A stretch of 64,000 nucleotides of DNA from Streptomyces aurantiogriseus (GTDB lineage: Bacteria > Actinomycetota > Actinomycetes > Streptomycetales > Streptomycetaceae): NCBI RefSeq assembly GCF_014649375.1, contig NZ_BMSX01000019.1, forward strand, positions 124,001-188,000, in the 5' to 3' direction. The position numbers and the translations under genes were made by a program. Positions 1 through 8,148 of the stretch are shown in pieces (positions within the stretch are counted from its first letter, which is position 1; each line of letters starts with the position of its first letter). Under the pieces are notes generated by a model. That model searched no databases. It saw only the letters and a list, made by a program, of their open reading frames with translations, and was not told where the DNA came from.

Positions 1-133
1 CCGACCGACGTCATCAGCCCACTGATCTGCTTTTTTCTGAACGGAAGTTGGGGTGCCCAGGGCCGCATCATCCTTTCGTTCGGATCCTCCGGTACTCCAG
101 CACGCGGTACGTCAGGAGAGTGGGCACGGGGGT

Positions 134-722
134 TCAGCTCGCCGGTGTCGCCTCCACCGCCGCGAGGTCGAGGGCGATGTCGACGATCATGTCCTCCTGG
201 CCGCCGACCAGGCCACGGCGGCCGACCTCGAGCAGCAGTGTCCGGGCGTCGACGCCGTAGTGCCGGGCGGCGATCTCGGCGTGGCGGAGGAAGGACGAGT
301 ACACGCCTCCGTAGCCGAGGGTGAGCGTCTCGCGGTCGACCTGCACCGGGCGGTCCCGGAGGGGGCGGACGAGGTCGTCGGCGGCGCCCTGGAGGGCGAA
401 CAGGTCGCAGCCGTGCTTCCAGCCCTCCAGGTTCGCCACGGCGATGAACGCCTCGATCGGGCAGTTCCCCGCGCCGGCGCCCTGCCCGGCCAGGGAGGCG
501 TCGACGCGGGTCACGCCCTCCTCCACACGGCCACGACGCTGTTGGCGACCGACAGGGAGAGGTTCTCGTGGGCGTGGATACCGATCTCGGTCGCCGGGTC
601 GAGGACGTCGCGGTAGGCACGGACGCGGTCGCGAACCCCGTCCATGGTGAGCCGGCCGCCGGAGTCGGTGACGTAGACGCAGTGAGCGCCGTAGGACTTG
701 AGCGACTCGCTGAGTGCCCACA
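134..722 (-). pseudogene. 4-hydroxy-2-oxovalerate aldolase remnant
   Basis: The reverse strand encodes roughly the C-terminal two thirds of a DmpG/BphI/MhpE-type 4-hydroxy-2-oxovalerate aldolase, which cleaves 4-hydroxy-2-oxovalerate to pyruvate and acetaldehyde in meta-cleavage pathways. The segment nearer 722 reads IGIHAHENLSLSVANS, a metal-binding histidine region of the family. The next segment reads RVDASLAGQGAGAGN and ends with VGGQEDMIVD. The two segments lie in different frames: near position 525 the sequence carries two extra bases and the first segment runs into a stop. The first ~150 residues of the enzyme are absent; homology stops at about 722, where an acetyltransferase remnant begins on the other strand. 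No acylating acetaldehyde dehydrogenase partner is present. The family call is firm and the gene is clearly non-functional as read. Confidence 0.8.
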
Positions 723-1535
723 TCGAGCACTACTACGCCACCGTGCCGTTGCTGTTCGCCGACGCCGAAGAGTTCGGTTCGTTACGGCTGTTCGTGCGCA
801 GGAAGGCAGGTTCCCCGTACTACGGCGGCCCCAGCCATGCCCAACCCACTGCAGAAGGGGCCTCGGCCGTCACCGCCGCTGACATCGCCCGGGTGCGGGC
901 CCAGCAGCGCGAACTCGGCGTGCCGGAGGCTTTCGAGTGGCTGGCCGAGGCGGCGCTGACGCTGCGTTCCTGTATCGAGGCCGCCGGCCTGCCAGTGGCG
1001 GAACGCCCGCTGATGGCTCTGGATCCGCACCACCCGGTGGGGCCGCAGCCGTTGCCCGAGGGCGTGACGCTCCGTGCGCTGACAGCCGAGGACCCCGCGT
1101 TGCCCGCAGCTCTCGCCCTGCCGCGCCTGGCTTTCGCTGAGGAGGGCACTGCGGTGGGCTCGGCGGGCCGTGAGGAGCTGTGGGTGGTGGCCGAGGAGCT
1201 GGCCGAGGACGGCACGGTGGCAACGACCCGCCCCACGATCCGTGCCGGGCACAAAACACTCATCGCCGCCATCGCCTCGGACGGCGCCCCGCTGGCCGTG
1301 GGCCACTACCACCCGGCGAACGGCACCACCGAGATCGGCGGCATCGGCACGCTTCCCATAGCCCGCGACCAGGGCCGCCGTCACGGCGGCCCTGGTCACC
1401 CACGCGCGCGAGAACGGGGTGCGCACCGTCTTCCTCGCCTATGCGCAGGACGCCGTCGCTCGCGTGTACTCACGCCTGGGATTCCGCCCTGCCGGCAGCA
1501 CCTTTCTGATCGCCAACCAACCCGCGCGATCGTAG
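698..1535 (+). pseudogene. GNAT acetyltransferase, frameshifted
   Basis: A long reading frame starting near 698 encodes an actinobacterial GNAT-type N-acetyltransferase. It has an N-terminal helper domain (IEHYYATVPLLFADAEEFGS) followed by the acetyl-CoA-binding domain ending in TEIGGIGTLPIAR. At about 1361-1367 the reading shifts by one base. The other frame continues the domain without a gap (AAVTAALVTHARENGVRTVF, then YSRLGFRPAGS) and ends at a TAG at 1533. The extreme N-terminus looks replaced, because homology begins at about 720 at the junction with the aldolase remnant. The substrate is unknown. It is either a decayed gene or a single-base sequencing error plus a truncation. Confidence 0.75.
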
Positions 1536-1570
1536 GGTCGCAGGCTGGAACGGGAGACAAAGACGGCAGG

Positions 1571-2500
1571 TCATGTGTTGGTTTCCGCCTGAGGGGCAGC
1601 AGCGCGGTCGGCATCGAGTCCGGCGACCAGTCCGCGCAGGACGGGGCCGTACTCCGGGTGGGCGAGGGCGAACGCCATCTGGGCGACCAGGTAGTCGGCC
1701 GGGTTGCCGGTGTCGTACCAGCGGCCCTTGATGACCTGCCCGTACACCGCGCGCGTGGCGGCGTAGGCGTTGATGGCGTCGGTCAGATAGACCTCGCCGG
1801 TCCTGTGCTCGTACCAGCGGCGGGTCTGCTCGCGCAGTTCATCGATGATGCCGGGAGTGATGACGTAGCCGCCGATCGCCGCGTACGACGACGGGGCGGC
1901 AGCGGGCTCAGGCTTTTCGACCAGCCCGGTGATCCGCAGCTGGCCGTCTCCGAGGTCTTCCTTGACGATGGGCACGCCATAGCGCTGGGAGTCGGCGGGG
2001 TCCATCGGCATGAGGGCCAGCACCGGGCAGCCCGTCTGCTCATACGCGCGGATCAGCTGCTGGGCGCGGGGGACCTCGGCCACGAAGACGTCGTCGGGCC
2101 ACAGCACCAGCACCGGCTCGTCTCCGAAGGTGCGGGCAGCGTTCAGCACCGGGGTGCCGTTGCCGTACGGGCCGTACTGGTCGAGGTAGGTGATGTGGCC
2201 CTGGCGGGCCAGCTCTGCGATCTCCTCCACCGCGTCCGCGTAGGCCGTCTTGCCGTCTTCGCGGAGTTGTTCGACGAGGGCGGGGTTGGGGCGGAAGTGG
2301 TCCTGAATGAGGCTCTTTCCGCCGGAGACCACGATGGTGATGTCCGTGATGCCGGACTCCACCAACTCACGGACGGTGTGCTCGATGACCGGCTTGTCGC
2401 CGACCGGGAGCATCTCCTTCGGGGTCGCCTTCGTCAGGGGCAACAGACGGGAGCCGAGTCCGGCGGCGGGGATCACGGCCCTGCGAATCGTCGGGGACAT
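1571..2500 (-). CDS. galU: UTP-glucose-1-phosphate uridylyltransferase
   Basis: This encodes a 309-residue GalU-type nucleotidyltransferase that makes UDP-glucose from UTP and glucose-1-phosphate for cell-wall glycans, trehalose and glycosylation. The N-terminus carries the nucleotide-binding signature AVIPAAGLGSRLLPLTKA at about residues 7-24, then KEMLPVGDKPVIEH. Further motifs are LVLWPDDVF, TGLVEKPEP and the C-terminal KGRWYDTGNPADYL. Length and motif order are normal for the family. It begins with ATG and stands alone, convergent with the broken GNAT gene. Streptomyces often carry more than one galU paralogue, so this may not be the only or main copy. It looks intact. Confidence 0.93.
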   Translation of the reverse strand: MSPTIRRAVIPAAGLGSRLLPLTKATPKEMLPVGDKPVIEHTVRELVESGITDITIVVSGGKSLIQDHFRPNPALVEQLREDGKTAYADAVEEIAELARQGHITYLDQYGPYGNGTPVLNAARTFGDEPVLVLWPDDVFVAEVPRAQQLIRAYEQTGCPVLALMPMDPADSQRYGVPIVKEDLGDGQLRITGLVEKPEPAAAPSSYAAIGGYVITPGIIDELREQTRRWYEHRTGEVYLTDAINAYAATRAVYGQVIKGRWYDTGNPADYLVAQMAFALAHPEYGPVLRGLVAGLDADRAAAPQAETNT

Positions 2501-2632
2501 CAGTCTCTCTCAGTCGAGCGGCACACCGCACCGGTCGGTACAGCACACATGGACGCTACCAACGCCCGCAGCGGCCCCTGCCGATCGCCCGTCCGGGAGC
2601 TTCGAAGACAGGCACCCAAGCCAAGCGGCGGG

Positions 2633-2800
2633 TCAGGACACAGGACGCGGAGCACGCAGGTGGGCTCGCCGGGCCAGTTCCTCCTCGTCGACCAGCGTGA
2701 GCATCGGCTCGCCCGGCGCGCACAGCATGGTCACGACGAACCGGCAGGGCACGTCCGTCAGGGCGTTGCCGTCCTGGTAGTGGAGGACGTCGCCGCCCGG
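2633..2800 (-). pseudogene. Short unidentified coding-like fragment
   Basis: An open reverse-strand stretch of about 55 codons reads plausibly as protein, including PCRFVVTMLCAPGEPMLTLV and a terminal EEELARRAHLRAPRPVS. It has no ATG or GTG start before the core segment and is preceded immediately by an in-frame stop at 2801-2803. It lies between galU and the end of the WYL regulator. It may be the tail of a lost small gene or chance coding. I do not recognise the family. Confidence 0.25.
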
Positions 2801-2819
2801 TCATTGGGGAGCGCCAGTC

Positions 2820-3794
2820 TCAGGAGGGGTCTCCGTAGCGGGTGGCAATCGCGGCGGCGCGGTTGCGTAGGGAGGTGCGCAACGTCTGCGGGGCCAGGGC
2901 TTCCGCGTCCGTGCTGAGCTGCCACAGCGCCCATTCGGCGTGTCGTGAATCTTGGAAGGTCACCTCCAGCCGCAGCCAGCCGTCTGCGTCGGGTTCTTCT
3001 GCGCGGACGGCCAGCGCGGTGTCCAGCAGGTCCTCCCGCCGCTCCGGGTTCACCCGTACCAGCACGGTGATGTGGTCGCCGCCGGAGAGAAACTGCGCGG
3101 AGCGTTCCCGCCAGATCCGGTCCAGGTCGACCCGGTTCGGTCGCTGTGCCGTTTCGGGGAGTTCCTCGGCGGCCAACACCCGCGACAGCCGGTAGGTGCG
3201 GTCCGCGCCAGATCTCGTGGCCAGCAAGTAGGCCCGGTCGCGCACGGTGACCAGGCCGATCGGGTCCACCGTGCGCCACTGTGGTGTCTGGCCCGTGGCC
3301 GCGTAGTGGATGCGCAGCTTGTGTCCGGCGAGCACCGCGCGCCGCACCTCGATCATTGTGGTGTCGGGTACCTCCTCAGCGACCAGCCGACGTGAGAGCA
3401 GGTCGGTCTCCGGGTCGACGAGAAACCGCTGGGCCGCGTCACTCGCCGTGGCCCGGTGGCTTGCGGGCAGCGCGTCGACCACCTTCCGCATGGCCGAAGC
3501 GAGCGCCGAGCCGAGGCCGAACACCTGCTCACCGCGCGCCGATCCGGCGGTCAGCAAGGCAAGGGCCTCGTCGTGGTTCAGACCGGTGAGCTCGGTCCGG
3601 AAACCGGGCGACAACGCGAAACCGCCGTGCCGGCCGCGTTCGGCGTAGACCGGGACGCCGGCCGCGGACAGCGCCTCGATGTCGCGCAGCACGGTGCGGG
3701 TGGATACCTCCAGCTCCCGGGCCAGCGTGTCCGCAGTCAGCCGACCGCGCTGACGCAGCAGCAGCACCAGCGAGACCAACCGGTCGGCGCGCAT
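2820..3794 (-). CDS. WYL-domain HTH transcriptional regulator
   Basis: This 324-residue YafY/PafC-type regulator has a winged-helix DNA-binding domain at about residues 1-60 (DTLARELEVSTRTVLRDIEA) and a ligand-sensing WYL domain in the middle (DPIGLVTVRDRAYLLATR, with AYL in place of canonical WYL). A WCX-like C-terminal segment follows. In actinomycetes such proteins sense small molecules or nucleic acids and often control the gene next to them. Here the divergent neighbour, about 130 bp away, is a RidA-family gene, so RidA is the likely target. The ATG at 3794 fits the usual N-terminus MRADRLVSLVLLL. The gene is intact. Confidence 0.9.
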   Translation of the reverse strand: MRADRLVSLVLLLRQRGRLTADTLARELEVSTRTVLRDIEALSAAGVPVYAERGRHGGFALSPGFRTELTGLNHDEALALLTAGSARGEQVFGLGSALASAMRKVVDALPASHRATASDAAQRFLVDPETDLLSRRLVAEEVPDTTMIEVRRAVLAGHKLRIHYAATGQTPQWRTVDPIGLVTVRDRAYLLATRSGADRTYRLSRVLAAEELPETAQRPNRVDLDRIWRERSAQFLSGGDHITVLVRVNPERREDLLDTALAVRAEEPDADGWLRLEVTFQDSRHAEWALWQLSTDAEALAPQTLRTSLRNRAAAIATRYGDPS

Positions 3795-3924
3795 ACGAGA
3801 ACTTTATCGGAATACGTGACTAAGGGTGTCGTGATTTGTTGCGAGGCTCGTTGACACGACGTCGAAGCCGGCGGCTACCGAGCCGATGGCCGTACGTCCT
3901 CCCAATGAATCGAATGGAGCTGAT

Positions 3925-4326
3925 GTGGCAATGGAACGAACGGCGGTCAACCCGGTGACGTGGTCGGTGGAGATGGGATTCAACCAGGGTGAGGTCGTCT
4001 CCGGGCATACCAGGACCCTGTACATCTCGGGGCAGACCGCGATGAGCGGCGACGGCAAGCCCCAGCATGACGGTGACATGGCGGCGCAGTTGGCGCTGAG
4101 CATCGACAACCTGGAGGCCGTGCTCGGCGAGGCCGGCATGTCTCTCGCAAACCTCGTCCGGCTCAACGTCTACACGACCGACGTCGATCTGCTTTTCCGG
4201 CACTACGGCGTGCTGGCGGCGCGGTTGGGCGCTGCCGCGGTGGCGCCGACCACCACGATGCTCGGGGTGACGCGCCTGGCGATCCCCGGCCAGATGGTCG
4301 AGCTCGAGGGGACCGCCGTCGCGTGA
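3925..4326 (+). CDS. RidA/YjgF-family enamine deaminase
   Basis: The product is about 133 residues and belongs to the RidA (YjgF/YER057c/UK114) superfamily, whose members hydrolyse reactive enamine or imine intermediates released by PLP enzymes. Family signs are LYISGQTAMSGDGKPQHDGD near the N-terminus and LVRLNVYTTDVDLLFRHYGV in the middle. The usual C-terminal arginine region is divergent, reading TTTMLGVTRLAIPGQMVELE. A GTG at 3925 lies five bases after a GGAG; the ATG at 3931 is an alternative start. It is divergent from the WYL regulator, which is the probable controller. The exact substrate cannot be told from sequence. Confidence 0.85.
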   Translation: MAMERTAVNPVTWSVEMGFNQGEVVSGHTRTLYISGQTAMSGDGKPQHDGDMAAQLALSIDNLEAVLGEAGMSLANLVRLNVYTTDVDLLFRHYGVLAARLGAAAVAPTTTMLGVTRLAIPGQMVELEGTAVA

Positions 4327-4330
4327 CGCG

Positions 4331-4494
4331 ACCTCGCAGTGGAACAGCGCGAACACCGTGCTCCACTACGGCAAGGACGGCGCCCGTACGGCACCTTCCG
4401 CCTGAACATGGACAAGCGCCTCGACCTGGGGGTGGTCGCCAACGTGCCCCACCGCGGGAGCCGGCGGACGCTGCCGGCCGATCGCGCACGGTGA
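4331..4494 (+). pseudogene. Unidentified decayed coding fragment
   Basis: The 230 bp between RidA and the next gene contain two short coding-like stretches on the forward strand, QWNSANTVLHYGKDGA and then, after a shift of one base, GTFRLNMDKRLDLGVVANV. Together they look like one protein segment broken by an indel near 4385. I do not recognise the family. Nothing else is visible in this gap. Confidence 0.25.
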
Positions 4495-4556
4495 CACGAG
4501 GAAAGATGTCCTGAGGCAGACGCGTTATGGGTCGCCCGGGTCAGCCGCAGGGTCTT

Positions 4557-5216
4557 CTATGCGTCGGTCCAGCGGATCGGGTGACCGGATTGATCGGCGG
4601 TGAGCCAGGATCCGTCTCCGAGGGGCTGAATGTCGTAGGGGTTCTCCGCGTGCGCGTCGAACTCAGCTTGGACCTGGCCGGAGCTCACATCGACGCGGTA
4701 ATGGCGGAACCACTCCTGCTCGTCCTCGGTTTCGCCGGCGAGGGTGACGATGACGGTGTCCTGGTTCAGGTAGCCGCCGCTCCATTCCACGTAGGTCTCG
4801 TCCGGGTCGTGTCCGAAGGCGTCGACGGAGAGGCTGAACGTCACCTCGCCGTCCGGGTAGGTATGGATGGCGACATCGGCCTGCTCGTGGTCGACGGTCA
4901 TGAACTGGCGTCCGTCGGGCGCCAGGTCGATGAGGCACCGGTCGTTCCAGGGATAGCGGATGAGATCCATCCGGCCCTCGGCCACCGACGCGCGGTAGAT
5001 GACCGAGCCGTCCTGCCCTTCTCCCACATCGAGGAACACCTGACCGCCCGCCTGGTGCAACAGTTGCTGACCACCATGCCCGACGGTGTCCAGATCCGCC
5101 TGCGCGATGACCGCTCCGGTCCCGGCGTTCAGGGCGACCCACTGGTCGGGGCGGTCACGGCCGGCCATGGCATCGGGCCTGTAGACCCAGACCACTAGTC
5201 CGTCCGACGACAGCAC
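4557..5216 (-). CDS. Hypothetical WD40-like protein, probably truncated
   Basis: This encodes about 219 residues of a soluble, acidic, beta-strand-rich protein. Repeating units such as DGLVVWVYRPDA, QWVALNAGTGAVIAQADLDT and GDGSWLTADQSGHPIRW resemble blades of a beta-propeller. Similar Streptomyces hypothetical proteins are longer at the N-terminus. Here the reading frame remains open upstream of the GTG at 5216 but runs into sequence belonging to a GntR remnant on the opposite strand, so the front of the gene is probably lost. There is no signal peptide and no catalytic motif. No function can be assigned. Confidence 0.5.
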   Translation of the reverse strand: MLSSDGLVVWVYRPDAMAGRDRPDQWVALNAGTGAVIAQADLDTVGHGGQQLLHQAGGQVFLDVGEGQDGSVIYRASVAEGRMDLIRYPWNDRCLIDLAPDGRQFMTVDHEQADVAIHTYPDGEVTFSLSVDAFGHDPDETYVEWSGGYLNQDTVIVTLAGETEDEQEWFRHYRVDVSSGQVQAEFDAHAENPYDIQPLGDGSWLTADQSGHPIRWTDA

Positions 5217-5249
5217 GCAGCTGGGCCGGTGCCCGAATCGCTGGTCTGA

Positions 5250-5384
5250 CTGCGGCTCGAACTCCGACAGAAGGACCTGCGGCGGTGGCTGGCCAAGGCC
5301 CGCCTGGCCGGCCTCGACGAGGAGTCCATCGAGGCCCTGTTCATGACCACCTTTCGGACCACCGCTGGAGAGGACGTAGCGTGA
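5250..5384 (+). pseudogene. C-terminal tail of a GntR/YtrA-type regulator
   Basis: Just upstream of the ABC ATPase an open stretch reads KDLRRWLAKARLAGLDEESI and ends FRTTAGEDVA before a TGA that overlaps the ATPase start. This is the typical tail of a YtrA-subfamily GntR repressor, which usually begins such ABC exporter operons. The DNA-binding part is missing, and an in-frame stop lies at 5247. The exporter operon has therefore probably lost its own repressor. Confidence 0.6.
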
Positions 5385-6279
5385 GCGCCGTCTTACGAGC
5401 CCAAGCCCTGGGCAAGAGATACAAGCAGCGCTGGGCGCTGCAGAACTGCGACCTGGACGTGCCCGCCGGGCGGGTCGTCGGACTGGTCGGGCCCAACGGG
5501 GCGGGCAAATCCACCCTGTTGAACCTGGCCTCCGGGATGCTGAAGCCGACCGCGGGCACCATCGAGGTGTGCGGCGGCCGTCCCGCCGGCGGCCCCGCGC
5601 AGCTGGCCAAGGTCGGCTTCGTCGCCCAGGACACCCTGACCTACGCCGCCTTGAGCATCACCGATCACCTGCGGCTGGGTGCCGCCCTCAACCCCGGCTG
5701 GGACGACGTCCTGGCCCGGGACCGGATCCGGCGGCTTGGCCTGGACCTCAAACAGAAGGCCGGGAGGCTGTCCGGCGGCCAGCGCGCGCAGCTCGCCCCC
5801 TCACCCTGGGCCTCGCCAAGCGGCCCGAGCTGCTCATCCTGGCCGAGCCGGTCGCCGCCCTCGACCCCCTCGCCCGGCGAGAGTTCATGCAGGACCTGAT
5901 GGAGGCTGTCGCCGAGCACGAGCTGAGCGTCGTGCTCTCCTCCCACCTGGTCTCCGACGTGGAGCGGGCCTGCGACTACGTCATCGTCCTGGTCGACTCC
6001 CGGGTGCTGGTGGCCGGCGACATCGACGACCTGGTCGCGTGCCACCACCGGCTCACCGGTCCGCGCCGGGACCCGGACACGCTCCCGGCCGGTCAGCACG
6101 TCATCACCGCCAGCCACACCGATCGGCAGACCACCCTCCTGGTGCGCACCGACACCGCGGTCCACGATCCGTCCTGGACCGTCAGCCCGCTCGGTCTGGA
6201 AGACATTGTCCTGGCCTACATGACCCGGCCCGCCGATGCGGTACGTGACACTCGACCCGCACTGGAGGTACTCCGATGA
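5381..6279 (+). pseudogene. ABC exporter ATPase, frameshifted
   Basis: The GTG at 5381 opens an ABC ATPase with Walker A (GPNGAGKST), a Q-loop region (FVAQDTLTY) and the signature LSGGQRAQLA. Immediately after the signature, near 5798-5803, the reading shifts: a run of C residues is two bases longer than needed. The rest of the protein (LTLGLAKRPELLILAEPVAA, then VLSSHLVSDVERACDYVIVL) continues in another frame to 6279. In the Walker B motif the usual aspartate before EP is alanine (ILAEP). Both defects argue against a working ATPase. The stop overlaps the start of the permease gene (ATGA). The family is the YtrB/CcmA-like drug or peptide exporters. Confidence 0.75.
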
Positions 6280-7274
6280 TCTGGCTGACCTGGCGCCAGT
6301 TCCGCACCCAGGCGGCCGTGATGTTTGCCGCGGTGGCCGCCCTCGCGGTCACCGGCCCGCAGCTGGCCGACCTCTACCGAGCTGCCGGCAGCAGCCTGGT
6401 GGACCGGCTCTCCAGTTCGGACCAGACCGTCTACTACGCCGGACTGGTGGTGGTGCTTGCCGTGCCGGCGGTCATCGGGATGTTCTCGGGCGCGCCGTTG
6501 ATCTCCCGTGAACTGGAGACCGGCACCCACTACCTTGCGTGGAACCAGGGCGTCACCCGCACACGCTGGCTGGCGACCAAGCTGGCCCTTGGTGCGGCGG
6601 CCGCCATGACCGCTGCCGGACTGGCCGCACTCGCAGTGAGCTGGTGGAGCAGCCCCATCGACCGGGCTGTCAACGGCGGTGGCGCGACGGACACGTACTT
6701 CCCGCGGCTCGACCCCGTGGCCTTCGCCGCACGGGGTGTCGTCCCCATCGCCCATGCCGCCTTCGCCTTCGTCCTGGGCGTCGCCCTCGGCCTCGTCATC
6801 CGCCGTACCCTGCCCGCGATGGCAACCACGCTCGCCGTCTACGCCGCTGTGCAGATCGTCGTGCCGTTGTGGATCAGGCCCCACCTGGCCGCCACGGACC
6901 GGACCACCGTGCCGATCGAGCCCGGCGGTGCCCCCATCAGCATCCAGGACGGCGCCAAGCAGATCGTCGCGCACCTCGACGAAGTGCCCGGTGCCTGGAT
7001 CACCTCCCAACAGACACTGAACGCCGCCGGCCAGCCGGCCTCCCTGCCGTCGTCCTTCGCCGACTGCCTGCACACCGAGTCGGGCCCGCCCACCCTGCAG
7101 CAATTCGACCGCTGCATCGCCGACCTCGGCGCCCAGGGCTACAAGCAGCAGGTCACGTACCAGCCCGCCGGCAACTTCTGGGCCCTTCAATGGGCCGAGA
7201 CCGGGCTCTACCTCGGCCTCACCCTGGCCCTGACCGGGTTCTGCGCCTGGTGGATCCGCCGCCGACTGACCTGA
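6276..7274 (+). CDS. ABC-2 type exporter permease
   Basis: This 332-residue integral membrane protein starts MIWLTWRQFRTQAAVM, the usual opening of Streptomyces YtrC-like permeases. It has about six hydrophobic segments: near residues 15-30, 55-75, 105-125, 160-180, 185-200 and 305-325. A large extracytoplasmic loop spans about residues 200-300 and contains Cys residues (ADCLHTESGPPTLQQFDRCI). It forms the membrane half of the exporter whose ATPase overlaps it by four bases. The permease frame is intact while the ATPase is broken, so export activity would need an ATPase from elsewhere. The substrate is unknown. Confidence 0.8.
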   Translation: MIWLTWRQFRTQAAVMFAAVAALAVTGPQLADLYRAAGSSLVDRLSSSDQTVYYAGLVVVLAVPAVIGMFSGAPLISRELETGTHYLAWNQGVTRTRWLATKLALGAAAAMTAAGLAALAVSWWSSPIDRAVNGGGATDTYFPRLDPVAFAARGVVPIAHAAFAFVLGVALGLVIRRTLPAMATTLAVYAAVQIVVPLWIRPHLAATDRTTVPIEPGGAPISIQDGAKQIVAHLDEVPGAWITSQQTLNAAGQPASLPSSFADCLHTESGPPTLQQFDRCIADLGAQGYKQQVTYQPAGNFWALQWAETGLYLGLTLALTGFCAWWIRRRLT

Positions 7275-7319
7275 CGAGGCAGCAGGTCCGGAGCACGACG
7301 CCGGACCGCTGAAGCAGGT

Positions 7320-7355
7320 GCGAGGGGCAGCCGGGGTCATCCGGCTGCCCCTCGC
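7320..7355 (+). terminator. Strong hairpin after the ABC permease
   Basis: A perfect 15-bp stem (GCGAGGGGCAGCCGG and its complement) with a six-base loop lies 45 bp after the permease stop. It is a typical Streptomyces GC-rich terminator without a clear U tract. Confidence 0.75.
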
Positions 7356-7490
7356 GGTGATCCACAGCGTCGCGTGTCATCGGACACGAGGACGCCAGTC
7401 TTGGCATGACTGGGCATCGCCCGACTTCACAACCTCGCCCTCACGGAACAACTCCCGCCCATACGGGACCACCCTGAGAGAGGCTCAAGG

Positions 7491-7516
7491 GAGACGGCTC
7501 CCCACCCCGCCGTCTC
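7491..7516 (-). terminator. Hairpin after VOC gene
   Basis: The inverted repeat GAGACGGC / GCCGTCTC with a ten-base loop sits 10 bp beyond the stop of the reverse-strand VOC gene. It is a probable terminator for that gene. Confidence 0.5.
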
Positions 7517-7525
7517 GGAGGATGC

Positions 7526-7960
7526 TCAGTCGAGACAGAACTCGTTGCCCTCGATGTCCTGCATCAGGAGGCACGACTCGTTGTCGTCATCGGCAGGCAG
7601 CAGTCGCACGCGTACGGCGCCGAGCGCGACCAGTCGTGCGCATTCGGCCTCAAGCGTGGCCAGGCGCTCTTCACCCACGAGTCCGGTGCCGACCCGCACG
7701 TCAAGATGCAGCCGATTCTTGGCGACCTTGCCTTCGGGAACGCGCTGGAAGTACAGTCGCGGGCCCACACCTGAGGGATCACTGCATGCGAACCATGAAT
7801 CCCGATCGTCAGACGGCAGCGAGCGATTGAAATCGTCCCAAGTGGCAAACCCCTCCGGCGGCGGGGGTACGACGTACCCCAACACCTCGCACCAAAAACG
7901 AGCGACGCGCTCAGGTTCCGCGCAGTCGAAGGTGACTTGGAACTGCTTGATCGTTGCCAT
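7526..7960 (-). CDS. VOC/glyoxalase-family protein
   Basis: This is a 144-residue single-domain vicinal-oxygen-chelate protein. It opens FQVTFDCAEPERVARFWCEV and contains LHLDVRVG and the closing DIEGNEFCLD, the usual paired beta-alpha-beta-beta-beta units. Family members include dioxygenases, glyoxalases and antibiotic-binding proteins. Metal-ligand positions cannot be assigned without a structure, and proteins of this subtype are annotated only as VOC or glyoxalase-like. It is monocistronic with a hairpin behind it. Confidence 0.85.
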   Translation of the reverse strand: MATIKQFQVTFDCAEPERVARFWCEVLGYVVPPPPEGFATWDDFNRSLPSDDRDSWFACSDPSGVGPRLYFQRVPEGKVAKNRLHLDVRVGTGLVGEERLATLEAECARLVALGAVRVRLLPADDDNESCLLMQDIEGNEFCLD

Positions 7961-8148
7961 CGGTCCACCGTAACAGGGGGACTCTCTTGCTGTGGCTGTT
8001 GTGGACCTGCCACGGACCTGAGGTCGACCACGGCTCGGGACCTGGCACTACGGGCAGACCGCTGTGGCCACCGTGGCTGTCCGGAGTGGCGGCGGCTGCC
8101 CGTCCGACCGGCCGGACCGCCCCGCTCCGTTGTCGGTCGCTGTCGGCG

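Noticed and set aside
1..133. A gene at the left edge
   Set aside because: No motif or reliable start is visible in the 133 bases after the aldolase remnant; it may be part of a feature outside the window.
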